Shown: positions 9,491-22,213, counted from the stretch's first letter. The stretch is 64,000 nucleotides of DNA from Desulfuromonas soudanensis (GCF_001278055.1 NZ_CP010802.1:3472001-3536000); one strand, 5' to 3'. Numbers and translations are program-made. Notes: generated by a model not told the origin, from the sequence alone.

Positions 9491-10663
9491 TTGATAAACA
9501 AAGAACATCTCGTCATCTTTCTCGTCCTTCTCGGAGCCGCCGTCATCCCCTTTCTGGCCCGGCGCGTCCGTCTCCCCTCGGCGGCCCTCGAGATCGTCTA
9601 CGGCACCCTGCTCTTCAATTTCGTCGTCCACCACCGCCCCGACTGGTTCACGGTGCTGCGGGAAATCGGCTTTATTTACCTGATGTTCATCGCCGGAATG
9701 GAGCTCGAACTCGGTCTGGTGCGCAAGAGCGGCAAGGCCGGGTGGTACCTCCTGATCTCGGTCCTCTCCTTCAGTGTCACCCCCTTCCTCTTTTTCATTG
9801 CCGGGCAGCCTTATTTTCTCGGCGTGGCCGTGGCGATGATCTCGGCGGGGATCGTGATTCCGGTCCTCAAGGAGTCGGAGCTGATCAAGACCCCCCTGGG
9901 GCGGGATATCGTCGGCGTCGCCCTCACCGGCGAGCTCCTCTCCATTTTGACCCTGACCCTGATCGATGCCCATCAGAAGCACGGCTTCACCCTCGAAGCC
10001 GCCCTCGAGCTGGCCAAGCTGGCACTCCTCTTCGGACTGGCGCTCCTGGTGCTCAAACTCCTCTATCTGGCGGCCTGGTGGCACCCGGAACGGGTGGAGA
10101 AGGTCATGGAGAGCGAGGATCCCGTCGAGGAGGGGATCCGGGCGGTGGTCACCGTGGCCTTCGCCGGAGGCCTCCTGGCAGCGGCGGCGGGCGCCGAACC
10201 GATTCTCGGATCGTTTTTGGCCGGGATGATCTTCAGCCACGTCTTCAAGAGCCGCGGCCGTTTTGACGAAAAGGTCAACGCCCTCGGCTTCGGCTTCCTG
10301 ATCCCTTTTTTCTTCATCGGCGTCGGCGCCCAGCTGGACCTCCGTTTTCTCGCCTCGCCGGAGACCGTCGGCATCGCGGCCCTCCTGACCCTGATGGTCC
10401 TGGGGAGCAACCTCTACCCCCTCCTTCTCCACCGCCCGCTGCGCCTGACCCTCCTCGAGGCGACCGGCATGTCCCTCCTCCTCTCGGCCCCCCTGTCGAT
10501 GATTGTCGTCGCCGGAACCCTCGGGGAGAAGATGGGGATCCTCTCGCCGGAGCACAGCGGCGCCCTGATCCTCACCGCCCTCTTCGCCAGCATCCTCTAC
10601 CCCTCCCTCTTCCGTCCCATTTCCCGGCGAATCAAGTCCAAACTGGCCGCCGCCGCGGGGTAG
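9491..10663 (+). CDS. CPA2-family cation:proton antiporter (KefB/NapA-like membrane subunit)
   Basis: 390 aa with about 11-12 hydrophobic segments and no cytoplasmic RCK tail, so it depends on the separate RCK protein upstream. Family features are the FIYLMFIAGMELEL helix and a proton/cation-binding region around AGGLLAAAAGAEPILGSFLAG. The start is TTG, the first in-frame start before the MINKEHLVIFLVLL helix. The likely role is K+ or Na+ efflux coupled to proton entry at the inner membrane. The ion specificity cannot be read from sequence. Confidence 0.88.
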   Translation: MINKEHLVIFLVLLGAAVIPFLARRVRLPSAALEIVYGTLLFNFVVHHRPDWFTVLREIGFIYLMFIAGMELELGLVRKSGKAGWYLLISVLSFSVTPFLFFIAGQPYFLGVAVAMISAGIVIPVLKESELIKTPLGRDIVGVALTGELLSILTLTLIDAHQKHGFTLEAALELAKLALLFGLALLVLKLLYLAAWWHPERVEKVMESEDPVEEGIRAVVTVAFAGGLLAAAAGAEPILGSFLAGMIFSHVFKSRGRFDEKVNALGFGFLIPFFFIGVGAQLDLRFLASPETVGIAALLTLMVLGSNLYPLLLHRPLRLTLLEATGMSLLLSAPLSMIVVAGTLGEKMGILSPEHSGALILTALFASILYPSLFRPISRRIKSKLAAAAG

Positions 10664-10726
10664 ACTCCCCTTCCCTTCTGGTTTTTCACCCCGTATCCGA
10701 ATGAGCACAAGCAAAGGAGCAATCTG

Positions 10727-10760
10727 CACCGCGGAGGTCGCAGAGTCCGCGGAGAAGGAG
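10727..10760. repeat. Octamer/nonamer half element
   Basis: A short run of related units (CGCGGAGG, TCGCAGAGT, CCGCGGAGA) with no inverted partner nearby. It resembles one arm of elements A and B. Confidence 0.45.
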
Positions 10761-10797
10761 CAGGACTTGGCCAGGGACCTAAAAAATCCAGGGCGGC

Positions 10798-10932
10798 CTC
10801 ACGCGACGACGCAATGCGGGTCAAATCCAAAAGTCAGGATGTTCAAACCCGGAGGTCGTTCAGTCGGGTTGGCATCGGGGGCCGGGATTTTAAGGTCCTG
10901 CTTTGCGTTGCGTCGTTGCGGCGTCGCGTGAG
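10798..10932. repeat. Octamer-based inverted repeat element C
   Basis: The left arm starts CTCACGCGACGACGCAATGC. The right arm (~10903-10932) is its inverted copy, ending GCGTCGCGTGAG. Its octamers are of the CGCAACGM type, different from elements A and B. It fills most of the 300-bp gap between the convergent antiporter and ABC permease genes. No other gene or terminator with a T-tract was seen in that gap. Confidence 0.75.
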
Positions 10933-10963
10933 ATGATTGGACGTGGTTTTTGGAATCGAAAGG

Positions 10964-11743
10964 TCAGCCGCGCAGCCGGTAGCCGCGGCCGATGAGGAAG
11001 GCGGCCCAGCCGAAGAGGCCGAGAGCCATCAGGGCCGAAACGGCAAAGGCGAGGAGGAAAGGGATGTCGCCGACGCCGAGAACGGCGTGGCGGAAGCCGT
11101 CGATGAGATAGAAGAGGGGATTGAGGTGGGAGAGCCCCGCCCAGAAGGGGGGGAGGATGGAGATCGGGTAGAAGACCCCGCCGAGGTAGATGAGGGGGAG
11201 AAGGATGAAGTTGGTGTACATGGAGAGGGAGTCGAAATTGCTGGCGTACATCGCCGCGATGAGCCCGAACTGGGCGAAAAGGAAGGAGGCCAGGGTCGCC
11301 ATCGCCACCGCCGCCAGGGGATGGACCCAGGGGAGGGGCGCAAAGAAGAGCGAAATCAGCCAGGTCACCAGGCCGACGAGCAGCCCGCGGATCATCGCCG
11401 CCAGGGTGTAGGCGAAAATGAACTGGGAGGGGGTCACCGGGGTGACGAGGAGGTCGACGATGCTCCCCAGGTACCGGGACATGAAGAGTGACGAGGCGGT
11501 ATTGGAGAAGGCGTTGTTGATGACCCCCATGAGAATCAGCCCGGGGATCACGAACTGGGCGTAGTTGAAGCCGGGTAGGACGCTGATGCGGTCGCCGAGG
11601 GTGGCGCCGAAGACAAAGAGATAGAGGGAGGCCGTGATGATCGGGGTCATCACCGTCTGCGAAGCGACCCGCAAAAAGCGCCGCACCTCCTTCTGCAGCA
11701 GCGTGTAGAAGGGGAGCCAGGGGAGAAAGGGGCGCTCGTTCAT
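10964..11743 (-). CDS. ABC-2 type transporter permease
   Basis: 259 aa with six predicted membrane segments. The ABC-2 layout is clear: an N-terminal cytoplasmic helix (LLQKEVRRFLRVASQTVMTP) and the SRYLGSIVDLLVTPVTPSQF loop typical of DrrB/NodJ/YadH permeases. The start at 11743 overlaps the stop of the ATPase gene by 4 bp (ATGA), indicating translational coupling. Together they form a two-gene exporter whose substrate is unknown. Confidence 0.9.
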   Translation of the reverse strand: MNERPFLPWLPFYTLLQKEVRRFLRVASQTVMTPIITASLYLFVFGATLGDRISVLPGFNYAQFVIPGLILMGVINNAFSNTASSLFMSRYLGSIVDLLVTPVTPSQFIFAYTLAAMIRGLLVGLVTWLISLFFAPLPWVHPLAAVAMATLASFLFAQFGLIAAMYASNFDSLSMYTNFILLPLIYLGGVFYPISILPPFWAGLSHLNPLFYLIDGFRHAVLGVGDIPFLLAFAVSALMALGLFGWAAFLIGRGYRLRG

Positions 11744-12687
11744 TCGTCCCCTCCCGGTGCCGGCCGTGCGGTGCCGGTGAGCTTGAGAAAGACCTCCTCG
11801 AGTCCGGCGCGGAGGGTTTCGATGTCGGCCACCGCCAGGTTGCAGCGGCACAGGAGCCCGAGAATCTCACCGGCGCCGTGACCGCCGTTCAGGGGGAGCT
11901 CGAGGCGCAGCCCGTCGCCGCCGAGGCGGGCGCCGATACCGGCGAGCTCGGCGGGGAGAACCTCGAGCGGCCGGGAGAGGGTGACGACGATCCGGCTGCC
12001 GCCGAGGCGCTCGAGAAGGGAGGAGGTCGGCTCGAGGGCCACCAGCTCGCCGTGGTCCATGATGGCGATGCGTCCGCACATCTGCTCGGCTTCTTCGAGA
12101 TAGTGGGTGGTCAGGAGGATCGTCGTCCCGTCGGCGTTGATCTCGCGGACGAAGTCCCAGAGGGTGTGGCGCAGCTCGACGTCGACCCCGGCGGTCGGCT
12201 CGTCGAGAATGAGGAGCGGCGGCTTGTGGATCAGGGCCTTGGCGACCATGAAGCGCCGCTTGAGACCGCCGGAGAGTTTGACCATGATCTTGTGCAGGTG
12301 GGGCCCGAGGCCGAGGCGCTCGATGAGCATCTGGCGCCAGACCTTGTCGTCACGCACCCCGTAGTAGCCGCTGTGAAACTTCAACGCCTCGTCGATGGTG
12401 AAGAAGTTGTCGATGACGATCTCCTGATGCATGACGCCGATCATTTGCCGGGTGAGGATATAATCCCGGCGGTTGTCATGACCGAAGACCTCGATCGTCC
12501 CCGAGCCGATGCGCGTCACGCCGCCGACCATGTTGATGGTGGTGCTCTTCCCGGCGCCGTTGGGACCGAGCAGGCCGAAGATCTCCCCCGGGGCGATGGC
12601 AAAGGAGAGATCCTTCACCGCGGCGACGCCGTCGAAATTCTTGCCGAGATGGGAAATATTCAGGGCCGGTGTGATCATGGTTTCCAT
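11740..12687 (-). CDS. ABC transporter ATP-binding protein (DrrA/YadG type)
   Basis: About 315 aa. It has Walker A GPNGAGKST, Q-loop GVMHQEIV, signature LSGGLKRR and Walker B LLILDEPTAGVD, followed by LTTHYLEEAEQMCGRIAIM. The C-terminal ~90 residues form the extra domain typical of DrrA-like exporter ATPases. The start at 12687 (METMITPALNI) is one option; ATG 12678 or GTG 12741 are possible because no strong ribosome-binding site separates them. The partner permease follows with a 4-bp overlap. Confidence 0.9.
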   Translation of the reverse strand: METMITPALNISHLGKNFDGVAAVKDLSFAIAPGEIFGLLGPNGAGKSTTINMVGGVTRIGSGTIEVFGHDNRRDYILTRQMIGVMHQEIVIDNFFTIDEALKFHSGYYGVRDDKVWRQMLIERLGLGPHLHKIMVKLSGGLKRRFMVAKALIHKPPLLILDEPTAGVDVELRHTLWDFVREINADGTTILLTTHYLEEAEQMCGRIAIMDHGELVALEPTSSLLERLGGSRIVVTLSRPLEVLPAELAGIGARLGGDGLRLELPLNGGHGAGEILGLLCRCNLAVADIETLRAGLEEVFLKLTGTARPAPGGDE

Positions 12688-12757
12688 AGTTGCCGGGGAC
12701 GCCCGTCCTGTCAAGGGTTTGGATGTGTATTCATTCACCACTTAAGAGGAATCAGAA

Positions 12758-13585
12758 ATGCTGGAAAAGACTTTCTGCCACATTCCCGGGATCAGCGCCC
12801 GGGTCGAGCACAGTCTGTGGAGAGACGGAATCACCTCCTGGGAACGATTTCCCGCCGAGGGGGGTCCCTTCTTTTCCTGGAAGAAAAACGGCCACGTCGC
12901 CTTGCACCTCGACGAGTCCCGGCGCCGCCTCGCCGCCAACGACCCCGCCTATTTCTGCGCCGCCCTCCCCTCCCGGGAACATTGGCGGCTCTTTTCCGCC
13001 TTTGCCGGCAGCATCGCCTATCTCGACATCGAGACCACCGGTCTCTCCCGCGAGGCCGATGTGATCACCACCATCGCCCTCTACGACGGGAGGGAGATCC
13101 GCACCTATGTCCGGGGGGAAAACCTCGAGGCCTTTGCCGCCGACATCCGCAACTACCGGCTCCTGGTGACCTACAACGGCAAATGCTTCGATCTCCCCTT
13201 CATCGAAACCGCCCTCGGGATCTCCCTGCCGATGGCGCACATCGATCTGCGCTACGTTCTCGGCAGCCTCGGGATGCGCGGCGGCCTGAAAGGGTGCGAA
13301 CGGGAGATCGGTCTTTCCCGCGGCGCCCTCGATGGCGTCGACGGCCTCTTCGCCGTGCGGCTCTGGCACGACTGGCGTCGCCGCGGCGAGCGCCGCACCC
13401 TCGAGACGCTTCTGGCCTACAACATCGAGGATGTGATCAACCTCGAGCTCCTCATGGTCCACGCCTACAACCGCAAGCTCGCCGAAACCCCCTTCGGCGA
13501 CGAACTGCGGATCCCGGTGCCGGAGCCCGCAAAGAACCCCTTTTGCGCCGATGCCGGGGTTCTGGACCGGTTGCGTGGATGGTAA
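12758..13585 (+). CDS. YprB-like RNase H-fold 3'-5' exonuclease domain protein
   Basis: 275 aa. Residues ~85-245 carry a DEDD-type exonuclease fold: motif I YLDIETTGLS (Asp and Glu ligands), motif II VTYNGKCFDLPF and motif III YNIEDVINLELL. This arrangement matches the YprB/predicted RNase H-like nuclease family. The N-terminal ~80 residues (FCHIPGISARVEHSLWRDG) may be a small helical domain seen in this family. The substrate is unknown. It is divergent from the ABC exporter and convergent with tatC, with which it shares a terminator. Confidence 0.82.
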   Translation: MLEKTFCHIPGISARVEHSLWRDGITSWERFPAEGGPFFSWKKNGHVALHLDESRRRLAANDPAYFCAALPSREHWRLFSAFAGSIAYLDIETTGLSREADVITTIALYDGREIRTYVRGENLEAFAADIRNYRLLVTYNGKCFDLPFIETALGISLPMAHIDLRYVLGSLGMRGGLKGCEREIGLSRGALDGVDGLFAVRLWHDWRRRGERRTLETLLAYNIEDVINLELLMVHAYNRKLAETPFGDELRIPVPEPAKNPFCADAGVLDRLRGW

Positions 13586-13592
13586 ATCCAGA

Positions 13593-13633
13593 AAAAAGAG
13601 GGCCGGGTCGCACTGCGAGCCGGCCCTCTTTTT
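13593..13633. terminator. Bidirectional intrinsic terminator
   Basis: Outer stem with AAAAAGAGGGCCGG on the left (13593-13606) and its complement on the right (13620-13633), with a small inner TCGC/GCGA stem. T/A tracts lie on both sides. It sits between the convergent exonuclease and tatC genes. Confidence 0.85.
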
Positions 13634-13648
13634 TTCACTTCATGCCGG

Positions 13649-14410
13649 TCATCCCCCGGCCGGCGGTTCTTCCTCGGCCTCGGCCACTTTCTTTTTGCCG
13701 AAGAGGCGTGCGACAACGATCCCGACCTCGTAGAGGATGATGAACGGCAGGGCGAGGGCGGTCTGGGAAAAGATGTCGGGGGGGGTGAGGACGGCGCCGA
13801 CGACGAAGGCCATCAGCAGGGCGTATTTGCGGTTTTTGGCAAGCCATAGGTGGTCGACCACCCCCATCCGCGCCAGGAAGAAGATGACGATGGGGAGTTC
13901 GAAGACCATCCCGAAGGCGAAGAGGAGCTTGCTGGAGAGGGAAAGATACCCGCCCATGGAGAGCATGGCGGCAATCTCGCCGCTGCCGGTGCCGTATTTG
14001 ATGAGAAAGGTGAAGATGGTGGGGAAGACGAAGACGAATCCGAAATAGGTGCCGGCGGCAAAGCAGAGACAGCTGAAGAAGACGAAGGGGATGGCGAGTT
14101 TCTTCTCGTGGGCGTAGAGCCCCGGGGCGACAAAGGCCCAGAGCTGCCAGAGGATGACCGGCAGGGCGAGAAGCACCGCCGCAACGGCGCCGACCTTGAC
14201 ATAGGTGAAGAAGGGTTCGGTGGCGGTGATGAAGACGAGGGAGCTCCCCTCGGGGAGTGCGGCGCGCACCGGGCCGGCGACGAACTGAAAGAGCCGCTCC
14301 GAGACGCTGTAGCAGGCGATAAAGGCGACAATCCAGGAGATCCCGGCGATCATCAGGCGCTTGCGCAGCTCTTCGAGATGGGCGGTAAAGGGGAGCTGGC
14401 CGTCAGCCAT
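13649..14410 (-). CDS. tatC: Sec-independent protein translocase TatC
   Basis: 253 aa with six predicted transmembrane helices. The conserved N-terminal [12 protein letters not shown] is the twin-arginine signal-peptide contact region, and a helix-breaking proline/glutamate loop follows ([12 protein letters not shown]). It forms the receptor complex with TatB. The start overlaps the end of the upstream tatB gene by 8 bp. The Tat pathway exports folded, cofactor-containing proteins. The C-terminus has a charged [10 protein letters not shown] tail. Confidence 0.96.
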   Translation of the reverse strand: MADGQLPFTAHLEELRKRLMIAGISWIVAFIACYSVSERLFQFVAGPVRAALPEGSSLVFITATEPFFTYVKVGAVAAVLLALPVILWQLWAFVAPGLYAHEKKLAIPFVFFSCLCFAAGTYFGFVFVFPTIFTFLIKYGTGSGEIAAMLSMGGYLSLSSKLLFAFGMVFELPIVIFFLARMGVVDHLWLAKNRKYALLMAFVVGAVLTPPDIFSQTALALPFIILYEVGIVVARLFGKKKVAEAEEEPPAGG

Positions 14411-14768
14411 GGGTCGTCTTCTCCCCTTCGGTCTGAGCCGGATCGACGGCCTTTTTTTCCCCTTCGGGGCTCGTTACGCCCGCCGTTTCAACGGCGGCTG
14501 CGTCCTCCTTTTTGTCGCTGGTCCCATCCGTATAGGGATTTCCCGCCGGCTCCGGGGGCTTGATTTTCCCCTCCTTGAGCAGCCGGTCACGGGTGGCGGC
14601 CGTTCCCGATTCCTCGTTGAAGGAGTGCTTCAACTCGTCGGTGGCGCGGCGAAACTCGGCCAATCCCTTCCCCAGGGCGCGGGCGATATCGGGGAGTTTG
14701 CTGGGACCGATGACGATGAGGGCCAGAGCCAGAACGAGCAGCAGCTCGGGCATTCCGATTCCGAACAT
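14403..14768 (-). CDS. tatB: Twin-arginine translocase subunit TatB (TatA/B family)
   Basis: 121 aa. It has one N-terminal transmembrane helix ([16 protein letters not shown]), the hinge [15 protein letters not shown], an amphipathic helix, and a long hydrophilic acidic tail. The FGIGMPELL start and extended tail favour TatB over TatA, though TatA/B naming from sequence alone is uncertain. The start was chosen at the MFGIG methionine, which fits the family N-terminus. It is followed by tatC with an 8-bp overlap. Confidence 0.88.
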   Translation of the reverse strand: MFGIGMPELLLVLALALIVIGPSKLPDIARALGKGLAEFRRATDELKHSFNEESGTAATRDRLLKEGKIKPPEPAGNPYTDGTSDKKEDAAAVETAGVTSPEGEKKAVDPAQTEGEKTTHG

Positions 14769-14819
14769 AAGGGGGGTACCTCGCAGGGGGGAGACGGATG
14801 GAGCAAAAGGATAGTGGAG

Positions 14820-14849
14820 AGAATAGCCCCAAGTCCGCCGCACTGTCAA
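14820..14849 (-). promoter_or_regulatory. Candidate promoter of tatBC
   Basis: On the minus strand TTGACA (14844-14849), an 18-bp spacer and TATTCT (14820-14825), about 50 bp before the tatB start. Confidence 0.6.
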
Positions 14850-14873
14850 GGGGCAATGGGTTCCGATAAGGGT

Positions 14874-14902
14874 TTGACATAGCAGGGGTTTTAAACTAAC
14901 AT
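14874..14902 (+). promoter_or_regulatory. Sigma-70 promoter of nadA
   Basis: TTGACA (14874-14879), a 17-bp spacer and TAACAT (14897-14902). The nadA start is at 14933 behind a GGAGAGGTCGG ribosome-binding region. Confidence 0.7.
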
Positions 14903-14932
14903 CCACGACAAAAAGCTTGCGGAGAGGTCGGA

Positions 14933-15847
14933 ATGAATCAGGAAGAGATCAAACAGGAGATCCGCCGTCTGGCCAGAGAGCGCGACGCGCTCCTTCTGGC
15001 CCACAACTACCAGCGGGACGAGATCCAGGAAGTGGCCGATATCACGGGAGATTCACTCGGACTCTCCATGGAGGCCGCCCGCACCGAGCACCGGGTCATC
15101 GTCTTCTGCGGCGTCCATTTCATGGCCGAGAGCGCGGCGATTCTCGCCCCGGACAAGCTCGTTCTCATCCCCCGCCTGGACGCCGGCTGCCCCATGGCCG
15201 ACATGGTCACCGTCCAGGGTCTGCAGGCGATGAAAACCCGCCACCCCGGGGTGCCCGTCGTCACCTACGTCAACTCCAGCGCCGCGGTCAAGGCGGAGAG
15301 CGACATCTGCTGCACCAGCGCCAACGCCGTCAAGGTCGTCAACTCCCTGGACGCACAGGAAGTCATCCTCGTTCCCGACCGCAACCTCGGCCGCTACATC
15401 GCCGCCCAGACCGACAAGATCTGCCACATCTGGGAAGGGTACTGCCCGACCCACGAGCGCCTGCTGGTGGCGGACGTGGAGCGGGCCCTGGCCGAACACC
15501 CCGGCGCCCTCTTCCTGGCCCACCCCGAATGCCCCCCCGAGGTCCTGCAGAAAGCCCATCACATCTGCTCCACAAGCGGCATGTACGATTACGTGAGCAC
15601 CAGCCCGGCGCAGACGTTCATCGTCGGCACCGAGGCCGGCATTCTCTACCGGTTGCGCCGCGACAACCCGGACAAGGAGTTCATCCTGCCGACCGCGCGG
15701 CTGATCTGCCCCAACATGAAGCTCACGTCCCTGGAAGACCTCCTGCACTGCCTGCAGACCCTGAGCCCGGAGGTGACCGTCCCCGCCGAGGTCGGCGCCC
15801 GGGCCCGGGTGACCCTGGAGCGGATGCTCGCCGTCCCCCGGGACTGA
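14933..15847 (+). CDS. nadA: Quinolinate synthase
   Basis: 304 aa, the standard compact NadA length. Condenses iminoaspartate with dihydroxyacetone phosphate to quinolinate in NAD synthesis. The three [4Fe-4S] ligand regions are recognisable: [10 protein letters not shown], a mid-protein cysteine near HPECPPEV, and [15 protein letters not shown]. Substrate-binding motifs [19 protein letters not shown] and SYVNSSA-like [12 protein letters not shown] are present. It has its own promoter. No nadB or nadC is adjacent, so the pathway genes are dispersed. Confidence 0.97.
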   Translation: MNQEEIKQEIRRLARERDALLLAHNYQRDEIQEVADITGDSLGLSMEAARTEHRVIVFCGVHFMAESAAILAPDKLVLIPRLDAGCPMADMVTVQGLQAMKTRHPGVPVVTYVNSSAAVKAESDICCTSANAVKVVNSLDAQEVILVPDRNLGRYIAAQTDKICHIWEGYCPTHERLLVADVERALAEHPGALFLAHPECPPEVLQKAHHICSTSGMYDYVSTSPAQTFIVGTEAGILYRLRRDNPDKEFILPTARLICPNMKLTSLEDLLHCLQTLSPEVTVPAEVGARARVTLERMLAVPRD

Positions 15848-15863
15848 AGTCAAAAAGAGCTAT

Positions 15864-15896
15864 TTAACGCGAAGAACACGAAGGACACAGAGAAAA
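15864..15896. repeat. Nonamer half element D
   Basis: A run of units CGCGAAGAA, CACGAAGGA and CACAGAGAA just after nadA. No convincing inverted partner is visible. It belongs to the same style as the other CRCNRAGR-type elements. Confidence 0.5.
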
Positions 15897-15982
15897 AATA
15901 TTTCGAGTCCAAGCCTTCAGCCCTCTGTTTTCTGTACAAGCTGAGTCCCTTGAGTTTGCTTTCATCATTAAAAACAAAGTTT

Positions 15983-16058
15983 GCCACCAAGGCACCAAGA
16001 CACCAAGGCAAAGAGGTTACCTTGGTTGATTTTCTTGGTGCCTCCGTGTCTTGGTGGC
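15983..16058. repeat. Octamer-based inverted repeat element E
   Basis: The arm GCCACCAAGGCACCAAGACA (CACCAAGR octamers) at 15983 onward is mirrored by an arm ending CTTGGTGGC at 16058, giving a compact 76-bp foldback. It lies in the 341-bp nadA-mfd gap, together with half element D. The rest of the gap shows no gene. Confidence 0.85.
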
Positions 16059-16188
16059 CATAATCGCTTTTCTTACACCTAAGCCTTCATAATTCGGGCA
16101 ACACTCTTTATTAGGGGGGACATCGTGCACGCCCTCAACGGGAAAGCACCCTGAAACGCCCCTCTCGGAAGACCTCCTGATTCTGACC

Positions 16189-19674
<3,486 letters not shown>

Positions 19675-19793
19675 TTTGTTTTATTCGAATTCGTCCTGAT
19701 CGATCCGAGGGACAGTCACTTGCCCGGACCCTTCACCACCCCCCTTTTCCGCAGGAATCCCCTCTGCATTCAGTCCGCGAGGTCAAGCATCCC

Positions 19794-20726
19794 ATGTTCC
19801 ATTGTCGTCTTCTGCCGCGTTTGGCCCTGGCAATTTTTCTCCTCGGCGCCCTTCTGGCCTGCAAGGAAAAGACCGAAGCCGTCGACCCGCCCCTGGTGCG
19901 GATCGATGGTCGGGTCATCACCCTGAGTCAGTTCAAAAGCGACTTCGAACGCACCCTGCCGGCAGGACGCACCCTCTCCATCGAGGAACGGGGGGACCTG
20001 GAACGGGCCTTCCTCGTCCAGGCCATCGACCGCGAACTGACCCTGGCCGAAGCCGGGCGTCTCGGCATCGTGGTCACCGACGAGGAGCAGCAGGCCGCCC
20101 TGAAGGAGTATCAGAAAGACTACCCCGGAACGGCGCTGGAAACCATGCTGCAGGAGTCCGGCCAGACCATGGAAAAATGGCAGTCCGCACTCGCTGAAGG
20201 GTTGCTGATGGAAAAAATCGTCCGCCAGGCCGTCTATTCACGGGTTTCCATCAGCGACGACGAGATCAGCCGATATTACAAGGAGCACCGCGAGGAATTC
20301 GACCGGCCGGCTCAGGTCAGGGCACGGCAGATCGTCGTCGGCAGCGAAGCCGAGGGACAGCGGATTCTCGGCCTGTTGCGACAGGGAGAGGATTTTGCCG
20401 AGGTCGCCCGAAAGTACTCCCTTTCCCCCGACAGCGAAGCCGGAGGGGACCTGGGTTTCTTCTCCCGAGGGCAGATGCCCCCCGAATTCGATGCCGTGGT
20501 CTTCACCCTCCCGGTCAACCGTCTCAGCGACCTGATCAAGAGCGAGTACGGCTACCACATCTTCCGGGTCGAGGAAAGCCGCAAAGCCGTTCGCCTCACC
20601 CTCGACGCGGTGCGCGACGAGATACGCGAGCAGCTGCGGGCCGCCAAGGAAGAACAGACCCACCTGGAATGGCTCCAGAACCTGCGCGAGCGGGCCACCA
20701 TCGAAGTCAACTGGAACCTTCTTTAA
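19794..20726 (+). CDS. PpiC/parvulin-type peptidyl-prolyl isomerase lipoprotein
   Basis: 310 aa. The signal peptide ends in lipobox LLAC (ALAIFLLGALLAC), so it is predicted to be membrane-anchored on the periplasmic side. A SurA_N-like helical part (~30-180) precedes a parvulin rotamase domain (~190-290) with VRARQIVVGSEAEG, GGDLGFFSRGQMPPEFD and YGYHIFRVEE. The start at 19794 gives the signal peptide directly. surA follows 19 bp downstream, so the two periplasmic foldases form a pair with mfd upstream. Confidence 0.9.
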   Translation: MFHCRLLPRLALAIFLLGALLACKEKTEAVDPPLVRIDGRVITLSQFKSDFERTLPAGRTLSIEERGDLERAFLVQAIDRELTLAEAGRLGIVVTDEEQQAALKEYQKDYPGTALETMLQESGQTMEKWQSALAEGLLMEKIVRQAVYSRVSISDDEISRYYKEHREEFDRPAQVRARQIVVGSEAEGQRILGLLRQGEDFAEVARKYSLSPDSEAGGDLGFFSRGQMPPEFDAVVFTLPVNRLSDLIKSEYGYHIFRVEESRKAVRLTLDAVRDEIREQLRAAKEEQTHLEWLQNLRERATIEVNWNLL

Positions 20727-20745
20727 CCCCCGAGGACACCCACCG

Positions 20746-21702
20746 ATGAAGCACCTCTTCACCCTGACCCTCGCCCTGCTTTTGGCTTGCGGCGGACTCG
20801 TCCGGGCGGAAACTCTCGATCGCATCGCCGCCGTGGTCAATGAGCAGATCATCACCACCTACCAGCTTCAGCAGGCCGTCGCCGAACGCCTCGCCGAAAG
20901 GGGACGGGGGCAGCAAAACCTTGCCGCCGGAGAGCTGGCGGAGCTGCGCAGCGCCGTTCTCAACGAACTGGTGGATAACGCCCTGGTCGATGAGCGGATC
21001 GCCGCCCTGGGGATCAAGGCCGAGGACGAGGAGGTCAATGCCGCCGTGCAGGACGTGCTGCGCCAGAACAAGCTCAGTCTCGCCCAGCTCGAGGAGGCCC
21101 TGGGCAACGAAGGGCTGACCCTCGAGCGCTACAAGGAAAAACTCCGGCAGCAGATTCTGCGCTTCAAGCTCATCGGCCGCGAGGTGCAGAGCAAGATCGA
21201 AGTCAGCACCGAGGAGATCGGCGAGTACTTCCGCACCCACATCGACGATTACCGCAAATCGCCCACCCTCCACCTCTCCCGCATCAGCTTCGTGCTCCCC
21301 GCCAAGGCGAGCGCCGCCAGGAAGGCGGCTCTGCGCGAAGAGGCCGCAGCAGCGTGGAACCGTCTGCGCGACGGTGAGGACTTTTCCGCCGTCCTCGCCG
21401 ATCTCGAGCAGACAGGGAAAGCCCAGGGGGGAGACATGGGGACCTTCGCCGAGGGGGAGCTTACCCCTCTCTTTTACGCGGCGGTCGCGGGCCTCGACAC
21501 CGGCGCCGTCTCCGAGGTCATCGAGAACTCCTCCGGCTTTCACATCCTCAGGGTGATCGGTCGCAATCCCGGCGAAGTCCGCAACTTCGACACAGTCAAG
21601 GACGAGATCCAGCGCACCCTGCGCGACAAAAAGACCCAGGCGCGCTACCAGGAGTGGGCCGCGGGGCTGAAGAAAAACGCCTATATCGACATCCGCCTCT
21701 GA
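20746..21702 (+). CDS. surA: Periplasmic chaperone/peptidyl-prolyl isomerase SurA-like
   Basis: 318 aa with an N-terminal signal peptide (TLTLALLLACGGLVRAE). The SurA_N domain begins at ETLDRIAAVVNEQIITTYQL and is followed by a single parvulin domain (LHLSRISFVLP, GGDMGTFAEGELTPLF, SSGFHILRV). Shorter than E. coli SurA because only one parvulin repeat is present, usual for this lineage. The likely role is outer-membrane protein folding, relevant to the large barrel encoded at 60-62 kb. A terminator follows at once. Confidence 0.9.
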   Translation: MKHLFTLTLALLLACGGLVRAETLDRIAAVVNEQIITTYQLQQAVAERLAERGRGQQNLAAGELAELRSAVLNELVDNALVDERIAALGIKAEDEEVNAAVQDVLRQNKLSLAQLEEALGNEGLTLERYKEKLRQQILRFKLIGREVQSKIEVSTEEIGEYFRTHIDDYRKSPTLHLSRISFVLPAKASAARKAALREEAAAAWNRLRDGEDFSAVLADLEQTGKAQGGDMGTFAEGELTPLFYAAVAGLDTGAVSEVIENSSGFHILRVIGRNPGEVRNFDTVKDEIQRTLRDKKTQARYQEWAAGLKKNAYIDIRL

Positions 21703-21728
21703 CCCTCCTGTCGGCCACGGAAAATGAC

Positions 21729-21765
21729 AAAGCCCCGTCGGGAATATCCCGGCGGGGCTTTTTTT
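21729..21765 (+). terminator. Intrinsic terminator after surA
   Basis: A 15-bp stem (21729-21743 with 21747-21761, one G-T pair) with a 3-nt loop, followed by a T-run through 21765. It may also stop the convergent thioesterase transcript. Confidence 0.88.
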
Positions 21766-21791
21766 GTTGTCGTCTCCTGATTCCAGCGTTG

Positions 21792-22163
21792 CTACAGACC
21801 CTCTTTTGCCGGCGGCAGGGGGATCTTCTCCCCCTCTCCATCGATGCGGACGAAGGTGACCCGGGTGGAGAAGACCCGCTCTTCGTCGACGGATCCCGGC
21901 GGAGCGGCGTGGACGTCGACGGCATAGGTGAGGGAGGTTCGGCCCCGTTCCAGGGGGAGAATCTGAAAGCGCAGGATCGCCCCGTTGACCACGCGGTGGC
22001 GGAAGGCGACCTTGTCCATGCCGACGGTGACGAAGGTGCTGCCGGGATAGTCCCGGGAGGCGGCCATCCAGGCGAACTCGTCCACCCATTTGAGGAGGAC
22101 GCCGCCGAAGAGGTAACCGTGATGATTGAGATGCTCGGGACGCACCAGGGTGAAATTTTCCAT
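21792..22163 (-). CDS. Acyl-CoA thioesterase, hotdog fold (YciA-like)
   Basis: 123 aa, single hotdog domain. The conserved opening VRPEHLNHHGYLFGGVLLKW gives the Asn/His-Gly-hotdog motif, followed by DEFAWMAASRDYPGSTFVTV. The start at 22163 has a GGAG site six bases upstream. Acts in the cytoplasm on acyl-CoA of unknown chain length. It follows the LOG-family gene at 50 bp and is convergent with surA. Confidence 0.85.
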   Translation of the reverse strand: MENFTLVRPEHLNHHGYLFGGVLLKWVDEFAWMAASRDYPGSTFVTVGMDKVAFRHRVVNGAILRFQILPLERGRTSLTYAVDVHAAPPGSVDEERVFSTRVTFVRIDGEGEKIPLPPAKEGL

Positions 22164-22213
22164 GCCGTCTCCAAAAGGATGAAAGACCCTGCCCTGCAGG
22201 GGGGAGGGTCGCG

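Noticed and set aside
10701-10931. 76-codon open frame between the antiporter and the ABC permease
   Set aside because: It consists mostly of repeat element C and the adjacent half element.
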